From assembly GCA_014529385.2 (NCBI GenBank), contig CM043959.1, forward strand, positions 1,894,358-1,958,357: a stretch of 64,000 bases of DNA, in the 5' to 3' direction. Positions within the stretch are counted from its first letter, which is position 1; each line of letters opens with the position of its first letter. A model generated the notes under the pieces. The model was not told where the DNA came from. It saw nothing but the letters and a program-made list of their open reading frames with translations, and ran no database searches. Positions 12,015 to 22,988 of the stretch are shown piece after piece. Source of the DNA: Adiantum capillus-veneris (Eukaryota > Streptophyta > Polypodiopsida > Polypodiales > Pteridaceae). The position numbers and the translations under genes are program-made.

Positions 12015-12938
12015 TGTTGGGGGTCCCATTGTTGCAATAGCTCCAATGACCAACAAAAAATTATCAATCCGGAGGGATGAGCTACCCGGCTAGGGCATGG
12101 AAACACTCACACAGTTAGTGAGCTAATCGTGGCAACACAAATGGTTAACTCAATGAGGTGAGCTTCTTGGCCTATGGAGGAGCTAAGCCGCAATGAAGGG
12201 CAATCTCCATATCCACTTCTCTTCACCTCCAATCAACCCAATCACACACACTATGATTGCAAGACGCACACAACACTAATCCTATCATGCAACACACTAA
12301 TCGCAAGCACACACACATAGATCTATCGAGCACCACACTCCAATCAAACCTACATGCACACACAAGAAAAAGAGAGCAATCACACAAGATTAGAGAGTGA
12401 TTAACCACTAATTAATTAAGATCTCATTAATCTAAGCATCATAGGCAATCATAAGAAGTAAGAGAGAGGCATAGTGAGAGAGAATGAATCATTGATTAGT
12501 GTTAATCAAGTCTCATGAGCAAGAAGAAGCTCAAGGACTCTATAGCCACACACCTCAAGAGCTCTCACCAAAGAGTGCTCTCAACAAATGACTTGAGAAC
12601 GCTAGTTTCTTTTACACAGTGCGTTATATACCTAGGGTAAAAATATGCAATGTCCGGGCGCCCAAGGCCTTTAGGGCTCCACCACTTTTTGTATCTGCAG
12701 TGTAGGCACAATAGCTGACCTATTCTTCGCAACTTGAAACTCCCATTGAGCCCATAACACATTAAAATATTACAATGGCTTGAAATAGGTCGGGAATTTA
12801 CACTACGTGACCATTTTGGAAAAACGTGAAAAATGTGTAACTCCAATCTTTACTGCTTCTTTGCATTCATCCTCGATGTGCATTCATACGTCTTCGGTCT
12901 TTAGCAACTTCTATTAACTGACGTTGAATCAATTAACA
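12015..12938 (-). mobile_element. 5' LTR (minus orientation) of an Athila/Tat-type element
   Basis: The left edge TGTTGGGGGTCCC abuts the PBS. The interior shares order and words with the LTR at 57077-58148, for example AAAATTATCAA near the edge, CCCGGCTAGGGCATGGAA, and a repeated GAGTGCTCTC/GAACACTC region. The right edge is placed at TTAACA (12933-12938) and is uncertain because no partner LTR or target duplication is visible. Confidence 0.6.
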
Positions 12939-13111
12939 ACCAATCCCACTGAGAGAGAGATATGTAACTACTTTGGACGGGTGGATCTTTCTTTACGAGT
13001 GTTTACTGTCTTTCCGATTATTGATAACTAAGAATTTGTTATTACATAGATTTTGATGCAAATTAGGTGCCTCTTTTTAGTCCTTACTAATGTATTTTGG
13101 TGGTTTTAGAG

Positions 13112-13560
13112 ATCATTGGACGCTTGCAGTACTTTACAATTGTTAGGCATGTCCGCTATCATGCCTTCCAAATTTGCGGTCTATTAACCGTTACATCTCA
13201 CCTTTGCAGAGGTATGTGTTTCAACATGTCTTTCTACTTTGATAGGTGTGCTCTCCTCATGAGGTAGTATGCTCTTCTTTTGTAGAGTTTTACAACAATT
13301 TTCTGCTTATGCAACAGATTCGGAACTTAGAAAAGAGGTATGCCATCTTGAAAATTGCCACATACAAACAATGGAGGTGTGCTTCTAGGGATTGTGATGT
13401 TTTCTTTTGTGTTTGTGTAAGAAATCTCTGCTTATGAATGTTGTTTAGATTCCAAAGCAATCAAACACAAAAGATTGTGGATTTTATGTTATGATGGTCA
13501 TGAAGCTCTTGATTGAAGAAGGTTGTGGTCCCATAGCATCAAGAAATTGTGTAAGTAATG
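13112..13560 (+). pseudogene. Ulp1-type (C48) cysteine protease fragment with introns
   Basis: Two short blocks carry the hallmarks of the Ulp1/SENP peptidase fold. After a 3' splice-like TTTTAG, 13112-13148 encodes DHWTLAVLYN, matching the catalytic-histidine strand. After another TTTAG acceptor, about 13450-13550 encodes PKQSNTKDCGFYVMMVMKLL, matching the Gln oxyanion residue and catalytic Cys (Q...DCG). Between them, about 13320-13380 (LEKRYAILKIATYKQW) fits the linking helix. Family knowledge: Ulp1 removes SUMO-like modifiers, and plant MULE and CACTA transposons often carry captured Ulp1 domains. No intact start or terminus is seen and the first block runs into a TAG, so this is a broken or partial gene. 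It lies beside, but opposite in strand to, the MULE-like gene further right. Confidence 0.6.
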
Positions 13561-14276
13561 CATGCTAACATCTCTCTTATGTGTTATGCATGTCTAATGG
13601 AGATCTTTGTTATGGTCATGAACTAATCACAGTAACATTTGTTGTTCACCGTGAATTGGTTTACTCATGATGAGGTAGAGACATTGAATGTGGACCTCGG
13701 TCCTTTGGGTAATGAAGGAGTCATGGACAATCCCGGGGAGGTCACCTAATAAAAATGTAACATATCACGTGAGTTCAACAGAAGGGTATTTAAAGTTCTT
13801 GAAACTTACAGAAATATATATACAAAAGGGAATTATTTTTTCAAATTTGGAAAAAACTTACAGATTTTAAAAGAAAAGGGTCCATTATATTCCTAACAAA
13901 ATTCACAGATAAGGGATTTTACAAACATGTCTTGAACGCACGTGATATGGTAGTTTTACACATAGTGAACCCCCCGAGTGGACAATGCAAAATAAATGTC
14001 ACTTGGTTTCTTGTCCACAACCTTTGGTAGTTACATGAAGTCCTTCTGTTACAAGTTCTCTTCGTAATTTTGATATGCCTTCATAAGCCAACAATTATCC
14101 TTTTTGTAAACCTATGAATATGGCTTAATTTTTTGGTAGCCTCTCTTTAATTTTGTGACATGGTTATGAAGAATGTTTTAGATGACACTTTATTATTATA
14201 TTGATCAAATTTATAGATATGAAGATCTTGCTGTCATGGTTTTAATGTTGTGGTTATGGAAAAGGTTCAGATTATC
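13561..14276. other. No feature recognised
   Basis: AT-rich sequence with only short frames. The last 60 bases grade into the 120-bp repeat array. Confidence 0.4.
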
Positions 14277-15240
14277 TAGTCATAATTTTGGTGAGTACTC
14301 ATTGGATATGTAATGGTTATGGTTTGAATGTTTGGTTATGACTTTCATGAGCATTTGATGAAAATGTTACGATTTTATTATAGTAAGGGTGATTTGCTTA
14401 TGATTTTGGTGAGTACTTGCTGGATATGTAGTGATTATGGTTTTGAATGTTTGGGTATGACTTTCATGAGCACTTGATGAAAATGCTACAATTTTTCTTA
14501 TGGTCAGGGTGATTTGCTTATATTTTTGGTGAGTACTCGCTGGATATGTAATGGTTATGGTATTGAATGTTTGGTTATGACTTTCATGAGCACTTGATAA
14601 AAATGGTATGATTTTTGTTATGGTCAGGGTGATTTGCTTATGATTTTGATGAGTACTCGTTGGATATGTAATGTTCATGGTTTTGAATGTTTGGTTATGA
14701 CTTTCATGAGCACTTGATGAAAATATTATGATTTTTGTTATGGCTAGGGTGATTTGCTTATGATTTTGGTGAGTACTCATTGGATATGTAATGGTTATGG
14801 TTTTGAATGTTTGGTTATGACTTTCATGAGTGCTTGATGAAAATGTTACGATTTTTGTTATGGTTAGGGTGATTCGCTTATAATTTTGGTGAGTACTCGT
14901 TGGATATGTAATGCTTATGGTTTTGAATGTTTGGTTGTGAATTTCATGAGCACTTGATGGAAATGTTACAATTTGGCTATGGTTATCGTGAGCACTTAAT
15001 GGACTCATCATTTTGTTATGGTTAGGGTGATTTGCTTATGGTTTTGGTGAGTACTCATTGGATATGTAATGGTTATGGTTTTGAATGTTTGGTTATGACT
15101 TTCATGAGCACTTGATGGAAATGTTACAATTTGGTTTATGGTTATCGTGAGCACCTAATGGACTCATCATTTTGTTATGGTTAGGATGATTTTCTTATAA
15201 TTTTAGTGGTTTCTCACTGGATATGCTATAGTCATGGCCT
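14277..15240. repeat. 120-bp tandem repeat array, about 7.5 copies
   Basis: Units begin near 14280, 14400, 14520, 14640, 14760, 14880 and 15038, each with ATTTTGGTGAGTACTC, GGATATGTAATG, TTGACTTTCATGAGCACTTG-like and AGGGTGATTTGCTTA words in the same order. The first five steps are exactly 120 bp. The sixth unit gained about 38 bp (a TTATCGTGAGCACTTAATGG block), and the seventh shares that insertion. Because 120 is divisible by three, a 214-codon frame stays open on the minus strand; I do not treat it as a gene. Confidence 0.9.
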
Positions 15241-15300
15241 TTGATTTTTTGTGTGGCTATATGCTTCTGATTACGGTGAAGGTTTTTTTGGCCTCTCTTG

Positions 15301-15441
15301 TTATTTGTAAATTTGGGCTACGCATAAGTAGCTCTTTGGAATTTTGTAAATTTAGGTGTGAGAAGTAAATTCGGGCTGCACAAAAATTACTCTCTGGAAT
15401 TTTGTAAATTCGGCTTGTTTTTTGTAAATTCGGGTTGCAAC
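15301..15441 (+). repeat. Left subterminal repeats of the MULE-like element
   Basis: Several GTAAATTCGGG and GTAAATTTGGG words lie here (15315-15440). Their reverse complement, CCCGAATTTAC, recurs at 33985-34245 on the far side of the transposase gene. This opposite orientation is expected of subterminal inverted repeats of a DNA transposon. Exact termini and the target duplication were not found. Confidence 0.5.
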
Positions 15442-15599
15442 ACTAAAAACCATGTGAAAAGACAATGCATCATATTCAACTTCACAAACCCATGTCATTC
15501 CAAACTGCCAATTACAAAAGTTTCAATTAAATAGTTGGACTTTGTGTAAACATCATCAAAACTCTCATTTAAGAGCTTGAATAGAGTAAGAGCTACCAT

Positions 15600-16842
15600 C
15601 ATATGTGGCTAGGGTGAAAGTGTGCTCACCATCAGTTGTTTCCACATGCTCACAAGAAGAAATTGTCGCATAAAAGCTTCACAAACTTGGATGGTCCGTC
15701 CAATAAGACGTTCTACATCCTTTACTCCACTATGACAATTTGTCAAAGGGAGTAAAGCATTATAAGTATGACAACAAAAGGTGGATGCATGACCCACTAA
15801 TAGAGTTTTTGTACAACAATGCGAACAAAAAATGTGAGGACGTTCATCAAATCGGATGTGATGGCGGCCATGTTGATGCTTTCTTCAAAGATTCTGGTTT
15901 GACGAGCGGGCTTGTCGGGTTGAGTGAGTGGACCTCCCATATCCACCTTTTGCCTTCCATGACCAAGATGGGTTAGGGTGACATGCTCTTGGACTTAGCA
16001 GATACTTACTCTAGCTGGAAAGTGTATCTCCTTTGGACTCACCAATGATCTCATGGAGTCTCTTGTAACCTTCACTTGGTAGAGTATAAGCTCTACCTCT
16101 CTCATAGTTTTATTTGGAAGTTCTCGTTCTATTGATAGAAGTAGGTCTTTGAGCTCCTGTAGACTGTTCACTAAATCATCCTCTTGGTTGCATTGATTAG
16201 GCTCATCATCATGATGAGGCCCATCCATCATCTCATGTGACTTATCCACAATTGGGAGAATAGCATTCAAGTGAGGGTAATGTTGTGTGATAATCAATCT
16301 TACACCATATAGATGTTTGCATTCAGAGGACCAATCAGAATAGTCGCAATAATTTTCTTGTAAACTGACATTATACCCTTGGGTAGGTATACTTAAGCTC
16401 TATATTTTGAATTGTGTTAATAGTTCATTAACAAGTTGAAGGATAGAGAAGTCAAGTGCATATTGTTGCAAACTTTTCTCGCCCTCCTGTAGCTTTTTGG
16501 TGTGTTTTTGAGAGGAGCCTTGAACTCCAAATCGACCAGAGTCAGTTGCATACATAAATTACATAAACATGCAGCTATGAAAATCAAGCACTTACTAAGC
16601 AAGTCTATATACAAACCTATTTCTTGTTTTTGCATAAATAACTTCAACAGTGTCCCACCCATGCGGGCCCCACTCTTTGAATCGCCAACCAATGCATGAA
16701 TCAAGTCCATTATGGAGCAATTTCTATGCGCCTCTAGTAGTAGAGTGTATTTGATGTACTACCACAAACGCTCTACCAAATTTGTGGTATCAATATCTCC
16801 ATGGAGAAAAAGTCTTCCAAACTTTGGCCAACATGATCTCCA
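15600..16842 (-). pseudogene. MULE-like transposase, 3' half (C-terminal part)
   Basis: This is the downstream part of the gene whose 5' half lies at 31732-33870; the chromovirus insertion separates them. Directly after the insertion point the minus strand encodes WPKFGRLFLHGDIDTTNLVE, followed by a TAG where the context suggests Gln (LW*YIKY). It then reads MDLIHALVGDSKSGARMGGT (from 16710) and an acidic tail near 16297-15995 (DDEPNQCNQEDDLVNSL). A last block at 15797-15609 has VCEAFMRQF. These are transposase C-terminal sequences. A SWIM-type CxC...CxH finger would be expected here, but I could not confirm one. The frame joins the 5' half without a shift when the insertion and one target copy are removed. 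Confidence 0.6.
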
Positions 16843-16847
16843 TATTC

Positions 16848-18907
16848 TGTCATCATAGCTTATATATAATTCTCCTAAATGATTTTCTCATGTTAAACTG
16901 ATAATTTAATATGGGGAAGTACCAGGGGAGAAAAAACTAGAATATTGGTTAAGCTGGCAGACCGGCCACATTAGGGATCCAAAGGAGAGAAAATAGGGAT
17001 CCAAAAGGGGGCCATCTGCAAAAGAGCAATGTGCATAAATGTGCTTCAAAGACCTTAGGGTTTAGCCCTTTACGACTTCCAAAATGTTAAGGTTCCAAAA
17101 TTCAAAGGTAAAGTCCAAATGGTCAAGCTTAGCAGAATTGGATGCTTATGTGAAGACCAGAAAGTCTTCACATGTCCCTAGATAGGAGTGGGCGAGCCTT
17201 TCTTGTAGGGGATGAGAGAGAAACACACACACACACACACACACTTGCAAGCTCCCTTTACACAAAGGGTATAGTGGACACATGTCAGCTCCCTAGCCCA
17301 GTTTCCCCCAAGGTGCATTCAAATCCTATTGGATGGCCATAGAGGTGGACCAATGAGAATTAGGCTAGAGTATATTTAGTTTAATTCATTAAAAAACACT
17401 TGATAAGAGAACCAATTAAAATTAATCTCTCTAGAAGACTATTGGACAATCTCCCAAGGGGTCCAATGAGCATTTAGCAGCCCAATGGCTTGCCTGATTC
17501 CTATTGGCTAGAAGACTAAGGAGTCCAATGAGATTCATTAGGAAAAGTTTGGACTCAAAAATGGGCCTTGTAAGAATTGTTGATGTGGCATAGCTTTCAA
17601 AAAGTGGGGATCGGTAAATTTTTTGCAAATAAGATCCAAACTTGTCGGAGGTTGGATATTTAGAATCTACTCTTCAAATGCTATCTATTGATATATAGCA
17701 TGCATGTATCGGACATTGCCTTCATGTAGATCTAGAAAAAAGGTGATTTTAGATTACCGTAACGGTAACAAAACCTAGGTGATTGAAAAAAAATGGCATA
17801 ACTTTCATAGAAGTCATCCAAACGTTTCGGACCTTGGCTCTTTAGAATCCATTTTTCAAGAACTTTCCAATGATAGGTCATATCATGGGGTTCTAAGAAA
17901 TATTTAGAGGGGTCTACCAGGTTGCTTTCTTTTGTACAACTTTGATGATGTGGCACTCTTAAAAGGCCTAAAAATGAGTTCAAAATTTTCCTAATGTTAA
18001 TTTCATTAATTAAATACCTAAATCTCTCACAAAAGGGAAAAGGGGGACACATGTCACAAGGATATTACTTATGCTTCTTAATTGTCATTGGATAAGCTTT
18101 ATAGGGGCCAATGGGATGCCAGCAGGGGCAATTAGCAAGAGAGGTCGACCAAGAGAGAGAGGGGGATGATTTTTGCAAGGCATTATCATTTACACACTCA
18201 CACAAGCTCATGTGTGAAGTAAAGAAGACTCTCTCTCCTTCTCAAGCTTCAATGGAAAGCTCATCATCTGCTCCACGCTTGTGACAAGGGAGGCCTACAC
18301 CAACAACTCTTGTCTTTGTGATGTAAATCCAACCAAGATCCAAGCTCCAATGCATGATCATCTCCTCTACCATGCTAATTACTAAGCTATGCTAAGCTAT
18401 TATGAGTGATTATGTGAGGAGACATACTTCTTTGTCGTAAGAATACTCCTTCTTCCTCTCGATCTATTCTCATACCCCACTAGCTCTCACCATCTTCAAA
18501 GGTGTGTGAGGTCTTGGGTCTGAGATCGTGAGGGAATTGATGTTGTGTTTTATAAGTGTGAGCTTGGTGCTTGAAGCTTCCAACTTCATTGCACCAGCAA
18601 ATTATTGAAGGAACACAAAGTATTGTATTCTAAAACGTCTCCCTTGATGGGGGAAACCTATAATACAAGCCTTTTGGAGGGGGGACTGGCTCCATGTAAA
18701 TCCGGTCCTCAATTGTTGTCAATAGCTTAATTTGTCTCTCCTTTTGAAGTATTTTTCATGCCTATCTAACTAGGTGTTATGCTTTTTGTTGCTCTCTCCA
18801 TCCAAGCACTCTTGCTATGTTCATTAGGAAGCTATTATAATGAAATGCTCAGTATGCCTATGTTATTTTTCCGCTACACACAAGTTACTAGACCATTAAA
18901 TGTTATG
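16848..18907 (+). mobile_element. 5' LTR of the chromovirus
   Basis: 2060 bp. It matches 24625-25452 plus 30964-31726. The last two bases are TG where CA is expected; the 3' copy has CA. A (CA)n run lies at 17226-17243. About 460 bp (roughly 17540-18000) have no counterpart in the 3' LTR, which has probably lost them. Confidence 0.9.
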
Positions 18908-18908
18908 T

Positions 18909-18920
18909 TGGTATTAGAGC
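18909..18920 (+). promoter_or_regulatory. Primer binding site (initiator-Met tRNA type)
   Basis: TGGTATTAGAGC, one base after the LTR. It differs from the canonical TGGTATCAGAGC by one C-to-T change. Confidence 0.85.
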
Positions 18921-19323
18921 ACAAGGTTTCTCTTTTCTTGCTCAAGAAGGGAGGTCCTCAAGCTAACTATAAATGGTTGGTATTATGAATTGCAATTGAG
19001 TAGTAGAATAGGGATATTTCAGCCTTGCAATACGCCTGCTTCGTGCAGGTAACGGGGCATCACCGTCGAGATCTATGGTCTTAATAGTGGAGTCCTACGG
19101 GTCTTGCCTATGGCTTAACCACTATGGAGCTATTAGAAGCTTGACATGAGCCGGTACTATTTTGGTGTTGAAAGACCCTCTCTTCTATTCCTTGCAATTA
19201 ATGATATTCGAGCCACGGGTACAGGAGCTTGGGTGCTTTTCTTAAGGGGTTAAGAGGAGTAGCAACTAGGGCTTGAAGTGCCAAAGTAAACCTAAAAAAT
19301 TTTACCACCTAAAAGTTTTTAGA
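18921..19323 (+). other. Chromovirus leader
   Basis: Untranslated stretch between PBS and gag ATG. I see no gene or unusual structure in it. Confidence 0.6.
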
Positions 19324-21099
19324 ATGGTTGACAATAGTAAAGAGAGTGAAATTAATGTTGATAGATTTGATTTTGCTAATGAGCAGGCTACTAATGATGC
19401 CTCTATGCTCGTTAATTACCTTGTTTCTAGGCTTTAACAAGCCATGGGTAATCCATCCCTCCAAAGTGAAGTGCAACGACAGCTACATGCTCATGAGATT
19501 CTCCAAACTCCCCACCAAGAAGAGAGAGTACCTAGGAAGCCTTCTTGTGAGACTTCCAAAAGAGGCCTCTTTCCAATAAGGGAAGAAGAAGAGGATCCGT
19601 ATAAAGGGGTCAAAAATCTATTACTTGATGGCGCATCTCCTTCCCAAATGAGAGCTCAAGTTTCAATGGTAGAGCCCCCACCAAAAGAACGATAAAGAAG
19701 TAAGTCTCTTGCCACCTTGGCGGAGATGGCTCCATGAAGATGGCGGGAAAAGTTCTCTCCAACACCCCCTAAACAGAGAAGACCATCGCACACTTCTCCA
19801 CACCATAATTCAAAGAGGGATGACAGAAAACAAGAGAAGAAAAAGGCAAGAAAGAGGTCACCCTCTTCTCCATCTTCTTCCTCTTATGAAGAAAGTGATG
19901 GTGCAGACAAGGAAGAAAGTGATGGTGCAGACAAGGAAGAACAAGGGAAGAAAAAGGTGAAAAAGAGGCCACCCTCTTCTCCATCCTTGGCAAATTCTTC
20001 CTCCTCTGAAGAAAGTGATGGTGCAACTTTTGAGCCACCAAAAAGAAGAGGCCATAGGAAATTCTATGCCACGTGGAAGAGGTTGTCCAAGCTCAAAAAG
20101 TTCAAAGAGTGAGGAAAGAACATTTCTTTCCTTACCTATGATGGTACCTTTGGTGCTAAGGACAAAGTCTTGGCCTTCATTCAACAATTATATCCGGCGT
20201 TTGGAGATGAGGACTTCACGGATTCCTCTAAGCTATGTCATGTAGCTATGCGCTTTCAAAAGTCCGCCAAACAATGGTGGTCTAGCATACGGACAAACGG
20301 TGAAGCTCCACGAACATGGAAAGCTTTAAGAGCTTCCATCATGAAGCAATTTTTGGCTACCGATGCCAAAGACAAAGTACTCACCGAATGGCGAATCTTG
20401 AATCTCTCTCCCTACAAATCTATTCACAAATATGTAGACAAGTTTTGGGACTTACATCTCAAAGCCACTGTCTTCAAAAAGATGGATTTTGGAGAGAAAA
20501 AACAAAAATTTTGTGCGGGTCTAACTGAAGATATGGGGGAGTATGTCAACTCCCAAAGGCCACACACCATATCTGCGGTCATACACCATACCATGGTGGC
20601 TTTACGAATAAATTTCCAATAAGGGGCTAAGAGAAATCTTAAGCCCACGGAGAACAAGGACCATAATAATGAGCCTAAGGGGAAGGACAATGTTCAAAAG
20701 TCTCCTAAAGGCAACGCCAACAACAACAAAGCTAAAGAGAAGGGAGTTTATAAAGGCAAGAATAAACTCTCTCCTAAAGAGCTTGAGTGTTATCGTAAAG
20801 ATAACTGTTGTTTCAGGTGTGGGGAGCAAGGGCATCCCTATCGTGCTTTCCCCCAAAAGATTACACTAAATGAGCCTCCTAGAGCTACCTTAGTCAAAAT
20901 CCAAGAAGAGGATGATCACCACAAAGGATCTCCTCTATGCCATGCTTGGGGAAAGGTAAGAGAACATGATTCTTTTATTCTCTTTGACCCTGGTTCTACT
21001 CACAATTCCATATCCACAGAGTTGGCCACCAAGCTAGGCATCCAAGCCTATGAGATGGGAGATGTCCTACCCGCCGATGGTTCTTTCAAGGGGCAATAA
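19324..21099 (+). pseudogene. Chromovirus gag and protease, six in-frame stops, no frameshift
   Basis: One frame from the ATG at 19324 (MVDNSKESEINVDRF). A Ser/Lys/Glu-rich section contains a duplicated EESDGADK. The gag capsid domain (about 20110-20620) has FLTYDGTFGAKDKVLAFIQQ, WWSSIRTNG and ILNLSPYKSIHKYVDKF. A zinc knuckle at 20809-20859 (CFRCGEQGHPYRAF) has its last Cys replaced by Phe. The protease has FILFDPGSTHNSIS at about 20977-21018, with the catalytic Asp in DPGS. Stops are TAA 19435, TAA 19693, TGA 19735, TGA 20110, TAA 20620 and TAA 21097. Each could come from CAA or CGA by C-to-T. Gag packages the RNA and protease would cut the polyprotein. The product cannot be made as one chain now. 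Confidence 0.85.
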
Positions 21100-21118
21100 G
21101 CTTCAATCACTCCCTTAA

Positions 21119-22159
21119 TTGGAATTGAGGCTCCATGTCCAAAGCTATGTGGACAAAGAGGACTTCTTTATCTCCCCTCTCAAGCACGAGGATGTACTCC
21201 TAGGGGCACCATGGTTTGATCACATGGCTGCCAATGTTAAATTCCCTGAAAGGAAAATCTACGTTAGGTTTAGGGAAAAATTTATGTACATAGATGCTAA
21301 GGAGTTGGGTAACACCATACCCATAGTACATACACAAGCTTTCAATAAGTCAATAGAGAACTCTATTTCCGTGTACATGATTTCTGTTAAAGATTCTCAA
21401 AATGAACCTAATGATTTAGCAAAAGAAAATATAAACAATCACAAAGAATTAGAGTTATCCAATTTTCTCAAGGGATTTCAAGATGTTTTTATTGACGACA
21501 TCCCTTGTGAACTACCTCCTAAACGAGGCAATGATGACCATGCAATTGAACTTCTTCCAGGAAGTTCACCGCCTAATAAACCTCCTTATAGAGTTTCTCA
21601 AGATCAACAAGAGAAGATTATGTGGCAAGTACATGAGCTAGTTGAGAAGGGCATGGTTAGGCCTAGCTCATCTCCATTTTGCTCACCCGTGTTATTAGTG
21701 CAAAAGAAAGACGGCACATATCGTATGTGTGTCGACTATAGAGCACTAAATAGGGTCACTATCAAGAATAATTTTCTCGTTCCACTGGTAGAAGACCTAT
21801 TTGAGAAGCTACAAGGGTCGACCTACTTCAGTAGGATTGACCTAAAAAGTGGCTACCATCAAATAAGGATAGTTGATCAAGACATTATAAAGATCGCATT
21901 TTGCACTACGTTTGGTCTTTACGAATACATTGTCATGCCTTTTGGCTTGATCAATGCACCAACCACATTTAACCGCTTGATGGAGAAGCTATTCAGGGCT
22001 CACCAAACCTTTACTGGAGTTTTCTTTGATGATATAATCATCTACTCTAATTCATTAGACAAACACAAGCAACATCTCCATGTAATATTTCAAGTCTTAC
22101 GAGAGAACAAACTAATCGAAAGAAAAGTGAGTTTTTCTTACAAGAGATTCAATATTTAG
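21119..22159 (+). pseudogene. Chromovirus protease end and reverse transcriptase
   Basis: The frame is shifted relative to gag-protease. It opens with the protease tail (LLGAPWFDHMAANVKFPERK), then a linker and the RT: YRVSQDQQEKI, PSSSPFCSPVLLVQKKDGTY, MCVDYRALN, FSRIDLKSGYHQI, YIVMPFGLINAPTTF and the catalytic FFDDIIIYS. The DD pair and fingers/palm motifs are intact, with Phe in place of the usual Tyr/Leu before DD. A frameshift near 22130 ends the frame early; the next conserved stretch, LQEIQYLGHIIS, is found in another frame just after. RT copies the element RNA into DNA. Confidence 0.9.
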
Positions 22160-22412
22160 GTCACATTATCTCTCAAGATGGCATCCAAATGGATCCATCA
22201 AAGCTAGAGGTAGTAAAAGGATGGCCTAATCCAAGGAATTTACATGAACTAAGAATCTTTATAGGTGTGCATACTATAGACGCTTCATAGAAAAGTTCTC
22301 ACAAATTGTGGGACCATTACATGATCTAACAAAGTAAAATGTTAGGTATACATGGTCTGCCAAGGAGAACAATTCTTTTGAAAAGCTTAAAGAAAATCTT
22401 ATTTCTCAACCT
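22160..22412 (+). pseudogene. Chromovirus RT connection region, broken
   Basis: Holds YLGHIISQDGIQMDPSKLEV and GWPNPRNLHELRIF in one frame, then a shift and stops (TAG near 22288, TAA near 22335). It links the RT palm to RNase H. Confidence 0.75.
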
Positions 22413-22988
22413 GTGCTTACACTGTCGGACCTGTCAAAGCCATTTGAGGTCCAATGTGATGCTTGTGGTGATTGCCTTGGAGCTGTTTTGCTCCAAGAAG
22501 GGCACGCCATAGCCTATGAAAGTCAAAGGCTTGACCCTTTTGAGAAAATTCTAGGCATATATAAAAGGGAACTCCTCACAGTACGACATGCCTTAGACTT
22601 GTGGAAGCACTATTTATTGGGGACTTCTTTCATTCTGCGGATGGGTCACCAAAGCCTTAAGTACTTCATGATGCAGACCAAGCTCTCTGACAAACAAATG
22701 AGGTGGGCAAATTTCCTTTCGCAATTTTATTTACATATTGCTCACATTGCTGGCAAGCATAATCAAGTAGCTGATGCACTCTCAAGACGGCCGAGAGTGA
22801 ATGCGGTTTCCATAGCAACTCACAATGATCTATCTTTTATGATAGATGAGTACGCTATTGATCCCAATTTTAGAGATGTGATTTTAGCCCTCGTGCTATG
22901 GAAGAAGAGGAACCAATTACCTTACAATATGGTTATCTTCTCTATGGCAATAGAATTTGTGTTACTAGCTCACTACGTGAGAAAGTAA
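22413..22988 (+). pseudogene. Chromovirus RNase H and start of the integrase linker
   Basis: RNase H motifs: FEVQCDACGDCLGAVLLQ (first catalytic Asp), IAYESQRL (Glu), TVRHALDLWKHYLLG, and ADALSRRP at the end of the domain. The later LALVLWKKRNQLPYNM section belongs to the integrase linker in a shifted frame. RNase H would remove the RNA strand during reverse transcription. The stop at 22986-22988 is a frame break, since the integrase zinc domain continues in an overlapping frame from about 22900. Confidence 0.85.

Noticed and set aside
14367-15011. 214-codon minus-strand open frame with 40-residue repeats
   Set aside because: It is the translation of the 120-bp tandem array, whose length is divisible by three. 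No domain, and no start context that stands out.
15740-15976. 78-codon plus-strand frame
   Set aside because: Antisense to the MULE-like transposase C-terminus.
18909-18920. Possible tRNA gene sequence at retroelement starts (also 26206)
   Set aside because: Only 12 bases complementary to a tRNA 3' end are present. These are primer binding sites.
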